Origin: an uncultured Sulfurimonas sp.
Lineage (GTDB): Bacteria > Campylobacterota > Campylobacteria > Campylobacterales > Sulfurimonadaceae
Length of the DNA: 49,968 nucleotides
Direction of reading: 5' to 3'
NCBI GenBank assembly: GCA_937900945.1
Contig: CALCGG010000138.1
Location: 1 to 49,968, forward strand
The position numbers were made by a program, and so were the translations under genes. The notes beneath the pieces are model-generated. The model worked only from the letters and a program-made list of their open reading frames with translations, searched no databases and was not told the origin of the DNA. Below, in pieces: positions 7,732 to 16,437 of this stretch (position 1 is the stretch's first letter; the number at the start of each line of letters is the position of its first letter).

Positions 7732-9960
7732 TTATAACACTGTTTTGTTTAAATAATAAAAAGCCTGTCCAAGAGCTATTCCGCCATCGTTGATAGCGGT
7801 TTGCTGCTGATGGTAGTATTTGATATTTTCGCTCTCCAGCTTTTTACTAACAAGCGCTAACAGTGTTTTGTTCTGAAACACTCCGCCGCTGAAAATTACT
7901 TCCATTTCTTCTAACTTTGAGATATCGAGTATGATTTTTACAAGAGTGTTTATAAACATGCTGTTTAACTCTTTTGTATCGTTTTGATTCTTTAACATGT
8001 AGTCAACTATCTTTATATCTATGATGCCTTCTATTATGGTGTAATCGAATGTTTTTTTTATCTTTTCATCGTAGTAGCTCTCACACAAGAGTCCGCTCTC
8101 ACCTTCGTAGCTTATCTTTTGTACGATTCCGGATAAGGAAGCGATGCCATCAAAGAGTCTTCCAACGGATGAGCTAAGGGGTGCATTGAGATTTTTTGTA
8201 TGGCTTTGATGGAGGATTTTTAGCTCCACATGTGAAAAAGATTTTACAGTTTCCAAATCAAGTTCTTGTACCTCTTCTAAAGAGAGCGCATCAAAAAGCA
8301 TACTTAGCCCTACTCTTCTTGGCTCTTTTATCGCCTTGTCTGCGCCTAAGAGTTTGATGGGTTTGAAGTGATATTTTCTTTTGTCGCCGACAAAAACTTC
8401 CCCGCCCCAAAGAGTCTTGTCTTCACCATAACCGGTTCCGTCAAAACTAAAACCTAAGTAATCATTTGTGAGTCCAAACTCTGCCTTACATGCATAGATG
8501 TGTGCCAAATGATGTCCAACTGCTATAAGCTCTTTTGTTTGCTTCTTAGCCCACTGAGTCGTCATGTAAGATGGATGCTTATCATGAACTATAACCTCCG
8601 GTTCAAAATCATAAAAACTTTTAAAACTCTCTATGGTTTGCTCGAAAAACTCAAAAGCCTCCAGCGAATCTAAATCGCCTACATGTGGAGAGAGGATGAT
8701 GCTGTCTTCTATCACAAACGCCAGTGAGTTTTTTGCGTTTGCTCCGACTGCCAAGATTTTCTTGTCAGATTTAAAAGGGAGTTTTATAACTTTCGGCGCA
8801 TACCCGCGAGCCAATCTTAAAACCTGTGTTTTGCCATTGACAACCTGAACTAAACTGTCATCCACCCCATTTATGATATTCCTGTCAAAATCCAAAACAA
8901 AATCAATAAAGGAAAGCTTTTTAACGATATCTTCTACTTTTGTAATGACAGGCTCATTCCCAAGGTTTGCACTTGTTGCAACAATCGGATTTTGGAGGTG
9001 CTCAAACAGAAGATGATGCAGAGACGTATATGGCAAAAAGCACCCTATTCTGTCTATGTTGGGAGCTAAAAGTTTTGAGAGTTTGGCATCTTTGTTTTTT
9101 TTCAAAACAACTATCGGCGCCTCTTTTGAAATAAGTAACTCTTCCTCTTTTTCATCTACATGTGAGAAACTTTTTATCTGTTCCAAATTTTTACACATGA
9201 TTGCAAAAGGTTTTGTTGGTCTGTTTTTATGAGTTCTTAACTTAGAAACTACCTTATCGTTTGTAGCATCACAAACAATGTGAAATCCGCCAACTCCTTT
9301 TATGGCAACAATTTCACCATCTTTTATAAGCTCTGCCACCTTTGCGAACTTCTCGCCATCACTAACCTTTAGCTCTTCATTTTTGACTATCAACCGCAAA
9401 CTCGGTCCACAATTATTACAAGAGATTGGCTGTGCATGGTATCTTCTGTTGAGCGGATTTGTATACTCTTCTTCACAGGATTCACACATGACAAACTTTT
9501 GCATGGAAGTCTGTTTCCTATCATAGGGAACAGTTTTTATGATGGAGTACCTCGGTCCGCAGTTAGTACAGTTCGTTGCAAAATAGTTATGATACTTCCC
9601 GACCTTTTTTATATCTTCCAAGCACTCATCACATGTAGCAATATCCGGAGAGATTAAAGCTGTTTTTGAATGCGTGAAATCATCTGAACTTTGTACAATC
9701 TCAAAAGTTTTCCCATGAAGCAGTTCTTTGTATGAGCTTTCTATTTTGTCTATTCTTGCAAGCAGTGGAAGTTTGGAGTGAAGCTGTTTTTCAAACAGAA
9801 CAATATTTTCAGCCCTACCCTCAACCTCAAGCTCCACACCATTGATACCGTTTTTCACAAACCCGACAAGAGAATTTTCAAGGGATAGTCGATAAATAAA
9901 AGGACGAAATCCAACACCCTGAACAATGCCTTGGATTAAAAAAACTTTTCTTATGAGCAA
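7732..9960 (-). CDS. hypF: HypF, carbamoyltransferase for hydrogenase cyanide ligands
   Basis: HypF uses carbamoyl phosphate and ATP to carbamoylate HypE. All four modules are present in 742 residues: acylphosphatase domain (1-90, with VQGVGFRPF), two zinc fingers (C110-C113/C131-C134 and C159-C162/C181-C184), a YrdC-like domain (about 200-380, with KGVGGFHIVCDA and ATSANLGNEP) and a Kae1-like domain (HHLAHIYAC, FDGTGYG, GGVFQNKTLLA, AINDGGIALGQA). The start is a TTG at 9960 supported by GGGAG 7 nt upstream and by the correct acylphosphatase N terminus. It is separated from hypBCDE by the moxR cassette and the transposase-derived gene, unlike a compact hyp operon. Confidence 0.95.
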   Translation of the reverse strand: MLIRKVFLIQGIVQGVGFRPFIYRLSLENSLVGFVKNGINGVELEVEGRAENIVLFEKQLHSKLPLLARIDKIESSYKELLHGKTFEIVQSSDDFTHSKTALISPDIATCDECLEDIKKVGKYHNYFATNCTNCGPRYSIIKTVPYDRKQTSMQKFVMCESCEEEYTNPLNRRYHAQPISCNNCGPSLRLIVKNEELKVSDGEKFAKVAELIKDGEIVAIKGVGGFHIVCDATNDKVVSKLRTHKNRPTKPFAIMCKNLEQIKSFSHVDEKEEELLISKEAPIVVLKKNKDAKLSKLLAPNIDRIGCFLPYTSLHHLLFEHLQNPIVATSANLGNEPVITKVEDIVKKLSFIDFVLDFDRNIINGVDDSLVQVVNGKTQVLRLARGYAPKVIKLPFKSDKKILAVGANAKNSLAFVIEDSIILSPHVGDLDSLEAFEFFEQTIESFKSFYDFEPEVIVHDKHPSYMTTQWAKKQTKELIAVGHHLAHIYACKAEFGLTNDYLGFSFDGTGYGEDKTLWGGEVFVGDKRKYHFKPIKLLGADKAIKEPRRVGLSMLFDALSLEEVQELDLETVKSFSHVELKILHQSHTKNLNAPLSSSVGRLFDGIASLSGIVQKISYEGESGLLCESYYDEKIKKTFDYTIIEGIIDIKIVDYMLKNQNDTKELNSMFINTLVKIILDISKLEEMEVIFSGGVFQNKTLLALVSKKLESENIKYYHQQQTAINDGGIALGQAFYYLNKTVL

Positions 9961-10013
9961 ATGATATCTCCCTAACTAAATTACAATGTTACCATACCAA
10001 TACCTTTGCACAC

Positions 10014-10019
10014 ATTATA
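10014..10019 (-). promoter_or_regulatory. Likely -10 element for hypF
   Basis: TATAAT on the minus strand, 54 nt upstream of the hypF TTG. Campylobacterota housekeeping promoters rely on an extended -10 with little -35 conservation, so this is only a candidate. Confidence 0.4.
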
Positions 10020-10175
10020 ATACTTTCATACGGAAAAGCAAATTTCTTTCGTTACTTCATCTTCATAACAGCTAAAAAGATATCAATAAAAAAAGTAATG
10101 ATACGTTTTAGAAGAATATAAAAAAATATTATACAAATTTTCTATAATTAAAAGTTTTCTTAAGTCTTAAACTTG

Positions 10176-10181
10176 TACAAT
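10176..10181 (+). promoter_or_regulatory. Candidate -10 element for the sulfide:quinone reductase gene
   Basis: TACAAT in an AT-rich stretch, about 33 nt before the ATG and about 20 nt before the GGGAG ribosome site. A second candidate, TATAAT, is at 10143-10148. No copy of the TGAAT-N4-ATTCA operator is present here, so this gene may be regulated separately from the hydrogenases. Confidence 0.35.
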
Positions 10182-10213
10182 AAATTAATTTTACTATAAA
10201 GGGAGTGTTAAGA

Positions 10214-11689
10214 ATGAAAAAAAATGAGATTCTAGAAGAGATTCTAGCAGAAGTTGATAAGCATCCAGAGATTATGTCCCGTCGTGATGCTCTTAAATAT
10301 TTAACAATGTCTCCATTAGCTGCAGCTGTAATTGCGAATGCTACTGTTGGCACATCAACTGTTAGTGCTTCTAGTGCTACCGGTAAAATCGTTATTGTTG
10401 GTGGTGGTCTGGCTGGTATGAGTACTGCTGCTCGTCTTAACAATACTTTATCAAATCCTGATATTACTGTTATTGAACCAGACCCGATGTCTGTATCTTA
10501 CCAGCCAGGTCAGACACTTGTAGCTGCTGGTATTTGGGATCTTAGCGATATTCAATATAGCAGAGATGATAAATTACCATCGGGTGTTAAATTAATCAAA
10601 GGCAGTGTTACTGCATTTGATCCTGCTAATAACAAAGTTACTGTTGATGGAAACCAAGAAGTGACTTATGACCAACTTATTATTGCTGCCGGTCTTATGC
10701 TTAATTATGCTGCAATCAAAGGTCTTGATGGTGTTATAACTTCATCTGGAAAAGATAATGCTGCTGTTAAAAATAGCGGTGTTGGAAAAAATGGACTTCA
10801 TTCAATCTATTTCCAAGATGGAGCAGAAGCAACTTGGAAGGGAATCGAAGAGTTAGTAGCTAAAGCTAAAGCTCATACAGGCCCTGAAAAATTACAAGCC
10901 CTATTTACTCACCCAAATACACCTATTAAATGTGGTGGTGCTCCGATGAAAATCATGTATCTTACAAACTCTCGTTTAGAAGAAGCGGGTGTTAGAGATA
11001 AAGTTGAACTGACTTTCTACCCGGATGGCGGAAAACTGTTCGGTATTCCAGAATATCATGATGCGATCGTGAAACAATTTGAGACAAGAGGTTTCAAATG
11101 GAATTATGCCCACAACCTTATAGAAGTAGATACTGCAAATAAAGTAGCTGTGTTTGATTATCATACAACAGTTAAAACTTTAGTTGATGAGGAAATGGAA
11201 GAGTATGAGGATGTTACTACGCATAAAAATGTTGAAGTTAAATATGACTTTATCCATGTAACTCCTCCAATGAAAGGTCCGGATGAAATTGTTAACTCTC
11301 CAGTTGGCTCCATTCAAGGCTGGGTTCCTGTTGTAAAAGAGACTCTACAGCATACTAAATTCAAAAATATATGGGCTTTAGGTGATATTGCTTTGATTCC
11401 TATGGGTAAAACAGGCGGTTCAGTTCGTAAACAGTACAAAGTGCTGGTTGACAATTTAGTGGCTTCTATGGAAGGTAAAACTGAATTACCTGCTGCTTAT
11501 GGTGGTTATACAGTATGTCCACTTATTACAAGTATCGGTACTGTTATGCTCGCTGAATTTGACTGGAGCAAAAAACCAACTCCTTCATTCCCACTTGACC
11601 CAACTCAAGAAAGATGGATTTGGTGGTTATTAAAAGTCTACGCACTTAAACCAATGACAATGATTGGTATGCTTGGCGGTAGAGCATAG
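10214..11689 (+). CDS. Tat-exported sulfide:quinone reductase-like flavoprotein
   Basis: 491 residues. The N terminus has a twin-arginine-like signal (SRRDALKYL, residues 22-30, followed by a hydrophobic, Ala-rich stretch), then the FAD-binding KIVIVGGGLAGMSTAARL (58-75). Two cysteines occupy the positions of the redox-active pair of sulfide:quinone reductases: Cys240 in IKCGGAPMKIMYL and Cys435 in GGYTVCPLI, and NIWALGDIA is the second FAD motif. The C terminus (RWIWWLLKVYALKP) could anchor the protein to the membrane. It would oxidise sulfide at the periplasmic face and reduce quinone. Flavocytochrome c sulfide dehydrogenase is the alternative. The ATG at 10214 follows GGGAG by 8 nt; an in-frame GTG at 10205 overlaps that site. 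The strong bias to GCT/GTT codons hints at high expression. Confidence 0.85.
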   Translation: MKKNEILEEILAEVDKHPEIMSRRDALKYLTMSPLAAAVIANATVGTSTVSASSATGKIVIVGGGLAGMSTAARLNNTLSNPDITVIEPDPMSVSYQPGQTLVAAGIWDLSDIQYSRDDKLPSGVKLIKGSVTAFDPANNKVTVDGNQEVTYDQLIIAAGLMLNYAAIKGLDGVITSSGKDNAAVKNSGVGKNGLHSIYFQDGAEATWKGIEELVAKAKAHTGPEKLQALFTHPNTPIKCGGAPMKIMYLTNSRLEEAGVRDKVELTFYPDGGKLFGIPEYHDAIVKQFETRGFKWNYAHNLIEVDTANKVAVFDYHTTVKTLVDEEMEEYEDVTTHKNVEVKYDFIHVTPPMKGPDEIVNSPVGSIQGWVPVVKETLQHTKFKNIWALGDIALIPMGKTGGSVRKQYKVLVDNLVASMEGKTELPAAYGGYTVCPLITSIGTVMLAEFDWSKKPTPSFPLDPTQERWIWWLLKVYALKPMTMIGMLGGRA

Positions 11690-11691
11690 TA

Positions 11692-11714
11692 TTAACCCTC
11701 TTTTAGAGGGTTAA
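11692..11714. terminator. Convergent hairpin between sqr-like gene and hydE
   Basis: TTAACCCTC and GAGGGTTAA form a 9-bp stem around TTTTA, right after the sqr-like stop codon and 21 nt before the end of hydE. There is no long U run on either strand, so efficiency is uncertain, but it lies between convergent genes. Confidence 0.6.
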
Positions 11715-11734
11715 AAACATTGAACAGGTTCTTT

Positions 11735-13402
11735 TCAAAACAATTCATTTCCGCCATATTGAATATTCTTTCCATCTACAGGTAACTCTTTATTGAAGTA
11801 TAAATTGTGATTTACCGAAACTTCTTTGCTTAGCTTACTAAAAAGATGCCTATTTTCCAGCAACGAGCCTGTGACAACAACTGCATCACTTTTCATCTCC
11901 GCCTTTATCTCATCCAACTGGGTTGAAATAAACTCAACAAAACTCTCGATAACTCCATAACAAAGCGTGAGCTGATCAATTTGGGCAAGTTTAAAACTCA
12001 TCGCTGTTCTGATGGTCATCAACGGGTCTAAGTAAACCTTGGAGTTTATACTTTTTAGTTTATAGTCTATACGAGGACCTTTTGTTCCTAAAAATAAACT
12101 TGCACTGTTTTCAAGAATTTTTGCTGACTTGGTAAGATCTTTCTCTTTCGAGTAACCTAAGACTATGGCGATAATGCCCCATAGTTTATAGACATTAAAA
12201 TCTTTTTCATCAAATACTATATCAGATATGGTCTCAAAATGTTTAGGAAACTTGTTTTTAAAGTTCTCTACCAACTTCGCACCTGTTTCATCTGTCCTTA
12301 TAATAGAATCAAGCACCTCTTTGATTGAGTGAAATTTAAACTCAAATGACAGATACTCAATAGTTCCAAATTTTTTAAAGTACACTAAAATATCATTGTG
12401 ATACTCTTTGCTGATATTCACACCAACCACAGTTTTATCAAATAGAGCATGTTCTTTTATAACCGAGAAGAAAGCTCCGATATGAGGAATCAAAGCTTTG
12501 TTGCCAAGATTGTCGTATGGCAAACCTTTTTCACCTTTTACTATGACAATATGCTTATCGCTTACTACAACCTCTATTGGCTCTGACTCTTTTTTATACT
12601 TAACCAAGTCCAGTTGAACATTACAGGGAAGCTTCTCTTTTGTTATAAAGATGAGGTTGATTCCAAGCTTATGAAGCTCTTGCGATAAAAGATGCAAAAC
12701 AAAATCATCGGCAATTTTAAAGCGAATAAGCTCATTTTTCACATCTTCAAAATCCATTTTAAATTTAATGTTGGTTGTTAATTTTATAAGAGGTTTTTCA
12801 ATAGTTCCAAGTGCTACTATTTCACTGTTCGTAGCATTTGTATAATGTGCGATTGTGTCTAGATCATAACTGATAATATCAAAATCAACGCCATTACATT
12901 TTTCGTCTAGTTTACCTAGATAATATTTTCCGTAAAATGTGTCTACTTCAACTACCAAGTCATCACTTATTGATTTTGCAATATTGACAAGACTCTCTTT
13001 ATAGCTCTTTTTTTCACCCTCAACAGAGTATCCGCAAACTTCACACTCATGAAAAATATTGTAATAGTTTTCATTTGATTCATCCATAACTTCACCTAAA
13101 CATTGCGGACAAAAAGGGATGGCAGGTTTTGGCACTTCAGGTAAGACAAAAAATTCTTCTGGCATCTCATCAACAACTCTTGCATCTGTTTCATGTAAAA
13201 AAATCGAGTGAGGCAATTCTAATGATAATGTATTTGCAAAATTTTCCAACTCGTCACTGTCATCTGATTCAACATATAAAAAAAGTTCATCGCCATTTTT
13301 TACTATTTTCGATTCAAGTGAAAAGAGTTTTGCGGTTCTTAGAATTATTTTTTCATAAACTAAAGATGAAGACAAATAATTGAATGAAAATTCCAATATC
13401 AT
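11735..13402 (-). CDS. hydE: HydE, hydrogenase accessory protein related to HypF
   Basis: 555 residues, last gene of hydABCDE and placed as in Wolinella and Helicobacter, where HydE is needed for active uptake hydrogenase. What can be seen is a HypF-like zinc ribbon, C98-PQ-C101 then 18 residues then C120-EV-C123-GY, with CL and YY spaced as in HypF, and a C-terminal block (VVTGSLLENRHLFSKLSK...YGG) resembling the HypF C-terminal segment (IFSGGVFQNKTLLALVSK...NDGG). It lacks the acylphosphatase domain, and the NDGGIALGQA end is not conserved. The exact reaction is unknown. The ATG overlaps hydD by 4 bp. Confidence 0.85.
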   Translation of the reverse strand: MILEFSFNYLSSSLVYEKIILRTAKLFSLESKIVKNGDELFLYVESDDSDELENFANTLSLELPHSIFLHETDARVVDEMPEEFFVLPEVPKPAIPFCPQCLGEVMDESNENYYNIFHECEVCGYSVEGEKKSYKESLVNIAKSISDDLVVEVDTFYGKYYLGKLDEKCNGVDFDIISYDLDTIAHYTNATNSEIVALGTIEKPLIKLTTNIKFKMDFEDVKNELIRFKIADDFVLHLLSQELHKLGINLIFITKEKLPCNVQLDLVKYKKESEPIEVVVSDKHIVIVKGEKGLPYDNLGNKALIPHIGAFFSVIKEHALFDKTVVGVNISKEYHNDILVYFKKFGTIEYLSFEFKFHSIKEVLDSIIRTDETGAKLVENFKNKFPKHFETISDIVFDEKDFNVYKLWGIIAIVLGYSKEKDLTKSAKILENSASLFLGTKGPRIDYKLKSINSKVYLDPLMTIRTAMSFKLAQIDQLTLCYGVIESFVEFISTQLDEIKAEMKSDAVVVTGSLLENRHLFSKLSKEVSVNHNLYFNKELPVDGKNIQYGGNELF

Positions 13403-13947
13403 AGAATGCCCTTTAAATATGTATATTTTGAGACTTCTTCTATGGTTATATTCTTCTTTATTGAAGTTTGAACTCCAAAATCTTCTATATATTTTATAAT
13501 GATTTTCTCCATTATCTGGCTGGCTTTTACAACTTCCTGCGTCATAGTAAAAGTGCTGTTTTCTCCAATCACAAAAGGAATCACACCCACTATTTTTGTG
13601 GGCGGCAAGTCACCCATCATCTCAATCATTTGTAGCGTTTGAAGCATTTCAACTTCATGAGCGCTGCCTTCCCATGTAATAAAGTCCGGAACATCAGTAA
13701 AATCAAATTTATAAACATCACCGATTTCACCATCAGCCGCACTGATACAATCTATGATTAAGACATTATCGTAATCTGTAATTATCGGGATAAGTCTTTG
13801 AGCCAATGTCCCGCCATCAATGACATCTATAACATGTTCATCAGATTTAAACTCATATTTTTCATCTATAAGATTTGCCAGATGTGGTCCAAGACCCTCA
13901 TCGCCAAATAAAATATTACCGATACCAAGGATTAAAATCTTCAACAA
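13399..13947 (-). CDS. hydD: HydD, hydrogenase large-subunit maturation endopeptidase
   Basis: 182 residues of the HyaD/HybD/HupD peptidase family, which removes the C-terminal tail of the large subunit once nickel is in place. The N terminus MLKILILGIGNILFGDEGLGPHLAN contains the GN-L--DEG motif with the nickel-sensing Glu; Asp in VIDGGTL and His in GSAHEVEMLQTL complete the metal-binding set. It likely processes HydB; the second large subunit in this window has no tail to cleave. It lies between hydC (15 nt gap) and hydE (4 bp overlap). Confidence 0.93.
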   Translation of the reverse strand: MLKILILGIGNILFGDEGLGPHLANLIDEKYEFKSDEHVIDVIDGGTLAQRLIPIITDYDNVLIIDCISAADGEIGDVYKFDFTDVPDFITWEGSAHEVEMLQTLQMIEMMGDLPPTKIVGVIPFVIGENSTFTMTQEVVKASQIMEKIIIKYIEDFGVQTSIKKNITIEEVSKYTYLKGIL

Positions 13948-13962
13948 ATATCCTTATTGCAA

Positions 13963-14676
13963 TTAATGTTTTCTTTTCCATCTGTATCCGCTAAAAATAG
14001 TATCAACAGTTCCTTCTTTACCATATACAGCATTGAAAACCACCATATAAATGTGCGCAACTGCAAAAAACAGAACTCCCCACATTAGTAAATGATGCAT
14101 TTCCCTAACATTTGCTAAACCACCGAACATTACTTCAAAAAACTTCATACTGCCGTGTATCATTCCGCCAAATCCTTCATGATAATTACTGGCATAAAGA
14201 ATAAACCCTGTAAGCAACAAACCGGTAATCGCAATATAAAAGACTAGATAAGCTGCAAGCTGTACAACATTATAGGCTCCGCTTAATTTTGGATGCTTCG
14301 TTAATAGTAAATAATATCCTATTTGACTAACCCAGTTTTTTAGACTGATTACATCTTTAAAAGACTTTATTTCTATTCTATCTTTTACAGAAAAAAAGAA
14401 ATAATAGGTCTTTGCTATATACATAGCAACCATTAAAAATCCAAATATCTCATGCCAACTTCTAAAAAGAGCATTCATAAAATTTGTCGGTTCGGCGTTC
14501 ACAACTGGGATAACAAATGGAGTAGAAATATAAAATCCTGTTATTGTTAAAGCTATGATACTAAACACCCTAAGCCAATGATGCCATCTATAAAACGGAG
14601 TAAACTCAAGTTCCATCTCAATCTCTTCATCTACTTTTCTAGAAGAATTTTTTCTAGATTTATCAGTAGTTTCCAT
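13963..14676 (-). CDS. hydC: HydC, cytochrome b subunit of uptake hydrogenase
   Basis: Di-heme cytochrome b (237 residues) that anchors HydAB in the membrane and passes electrons to menaquinone. Four hydrophobic helices are visible, with histidines suited to heme ligation at YRWHHWLRVF, SWHEIFG, YHEGFGGMIHG and REMHHLLMWG. The N-terminal 20 residues are charged and cytoplasmic. Twelve nt separate it from hydB. Confidence 0.93.
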   Translation of the reverse strand: METTDKSRKNSSRKVDEEIEMELEFTPFYRWHHWLRVFSIIALTITGFYISTPFVIPVVNAEPTNFMNALFRSWHEIFGFLMVAMYIAKTYYFFFSVKDRIEIKSFKDVISLKNWVSQIGYYLLLTKHPKLSGAYNVVQLAAYLVFYIAITGLLLTGFILYASNYHEGFGGMIHGSMKFFEVMFGGLANVREMHHLLMWGVLFFAVAHIYMVVFNAVYGKEGTVDTIFSGYRWKRKH

Positions 14677-14688
14677 AGTTACTCCTTT

Positions 14689-16422
14689 TTAAATGCTACA
14701 TCCACCATAAAGCGGATTTACTTTGTATTCACTAAGCGTTTTGCCCTTTGTATCCATTACATGAACTGCACATGCTATACAAGGGTCATAAGAGTGAATA
14801 ATTCTAATTATCTCCAGCGGCTGTGTCAAATCTTCTATTTTAAGACCAATCAAGTCAGCTTCGTATGGTCCTTTAACACCGCTAGAATCCATTGGTCCTG
14901 CATTCCAAGTGGATGGAACTACAGCTTGATAGTTTTCTACAACACCATTTTTGATTCTAATCCAATGACTTAGCATTCCTCTTGGAACATCACCGATACC
15001 TCTGCCGTGGTATTCTTTGTCCTTGTCAATAGTATATGTAGCGCAAGTTTCTTGATCGACTTTTAGATTTTCAATTAAGTTATTGAAAGCGACTAACGCA
15101 TTATCTGCAATAAGTTTTGCTTGTAGCATTCTGGCACCTGTTCTGCCTAGTGTTGACAATAAAGCACTTGCCGGAACACCTGTTTTAGCAAGAAATTCAC
15201 CGACAACAGCTTGCACTTTTTTATTTCCACGCACATAACTCACTAAAATAGAGGCCAAAGGACCAACTTCCATTGGCTCGCCATTGTATCTTGGTGACTT
15301 AATCCAACTGTATTTTTTAGTTTCATCTATTTGCTTGGTTTTTACCATTTTACCATCTGGACCAACGGTTTCTCCATCAACAAATCCAGTATAATTTGGT
15401 TCTGTCTCACCCTTATATGGGTGGAGTGGATTATCATTTTTATACCATGAATGAGTAGCTTCCTCAGTAATCATATCTTCATCAATATCAAAAACTTTAC
15501 TAAGATCTCCATCTTTAATAATCCCGCTGTCAAAAAGGTACTCATTTCTGCCAATCATAAACTCTTTATGCGCCATGAAATTTTTAACACCCATAGGTTT
15601 CATGACTGATGGCTCTGTTTTATACATCTCAACTGCCATGACAATATCTGCATAATAAGCATTGTTAATAAAATCAGCCATTGCTTGAAATTTAACCAAA
15701 TATTCACCCATTCTAGCCGGATTTAAAATATCCATAACACAGGTTACTCCACCAATTGCCAAACTTTGTGGATGGGGCTGTTTACCGCCAAAAATAGCCA
15801 TCAATTGAGCAGCCGTTCTTTGCATCTCTAAAGCTTTTAAATAGTGTGAAAGTGCAATCAAATTTTGTTCTGGAGTAAATCTAAATGTTTTATGCCCCCA
15901 GTATGCATTTGCAAAAGGTCCAAGTCCTTGAGGATTTTTAGCAAACTTAGCGATTGTTTCTTTTACTTTTTTAAGTTCATTTTCACCGGTTCCTATTGGA
16001 TTATCCGTATATTTAAATGCCAATTCACTAGCTTTTTTTTCGTCTGCACTTAATGCTGAAACAATATCAACCCAGTCAACACCATGTAAATGATAAAAGT
16101 GAACAGGATGATCATGAATGAACAGTGCGGCATTCATTAATGTACGGACAAGTTCTGCATTATATGGAATTTTTATCCCCAGTGCATCTTCCACAGCCAT
16201 TGTACTTTTCAAATAATGCGAATAAGTACATACTCCACAGATTCTTTGCATCATCAACGGTATGTTTCTTGGATCACGACCTTTTGCTATTACTTCAAGA
16301 CCTCTCCATAAAGTTGATGAAGCAAAAGCATCTTCAACCACTCCATCATCTCCAACGATAACCTCAACTCTTAAGTGCCCTTCAATTCTTGTTATTGGGT
16401 CTACTATTACTCTCTTTGACAT
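14689..16422 (-). CDS. hydB: HydB, [NiFe] uptake hydrogenase large subunit (group 1)
   Basis: 577 residues, catalytic subunit of the membrane-bound H2-uptake enzyme. The nickel ligands are in RICGVCTYSH (Cys62, Cys65) and DPCIACAVH (Cys548, Cys551). His554 is followed by a 23-residue tail (VMDTKGKTLSEYKV...), the part that HydD would remove. The N terminus VDPITRIEGHLRVEV is the group 1 signature. Export is with the Tat signal of HydA. Fifteen nt separate it from hydA. It is probably a respiratory hydrogenase facing the periplasm, as in Wolinella. Confidence 0.97.
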   Translation of the reverse strand: MSKRVIVDPITRIEGHLRVEVIVGDDGVVEDAFASSTLWRGLEVIAKGRDPRNIPLMMQRICGVCTYSHYLKSTMAVEDALGIKIPYNAELVRTLMNAALFIHDHPVHFYHLHGVDWVDIVSALSADEKKASELAFKYTDNPIGTGENELKKVKETIAKFAKNPQGLGPFANAYWGHKTFRFTPEQNLIALSHYLKALEMQRTAAQLMAIFGGKQPHPQSLAIGGVTCVMDILNPARMGEYLVKFQAMADFINNAYYADIVMAVEMYKTEPSVMKPMGVKNFMAHKEFMIGRNEYLFDSGIIKDGDLSKVFDIDEDMITEEATHSWYKNDNPLHPYKGETEPNYTGFVDGETVGPDGKMVKTKQIDETKKYSWIKSPRYNGEPMEVGPLASILVSYVRGNKKVQAVVGEFLAKTGVPASALLSTLGRTGARMLQAKLIADNALVAFNNLIENLKVDQETCATYTIDKDKEYHGRGIGDVPRGMLSHWIRIKNGVVENYQAVVPSTWNAGPMDSSGVKGPYEADLIGLKIEDLTQPLEIIRIIHSYDPCIACAVHVMDTKGKTLSEYKVNPLYGGCSI

Positions 16423-16437
16423 ATCGAAACTCCTTAA

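Noticed and set aside
10129-10443. Minus-strand ORF opposite the start of the sqr-like gene
   Set aside because: Its sequence is the mirror of the signal peptide and FAD motif codons; no ribosome site or family signature.
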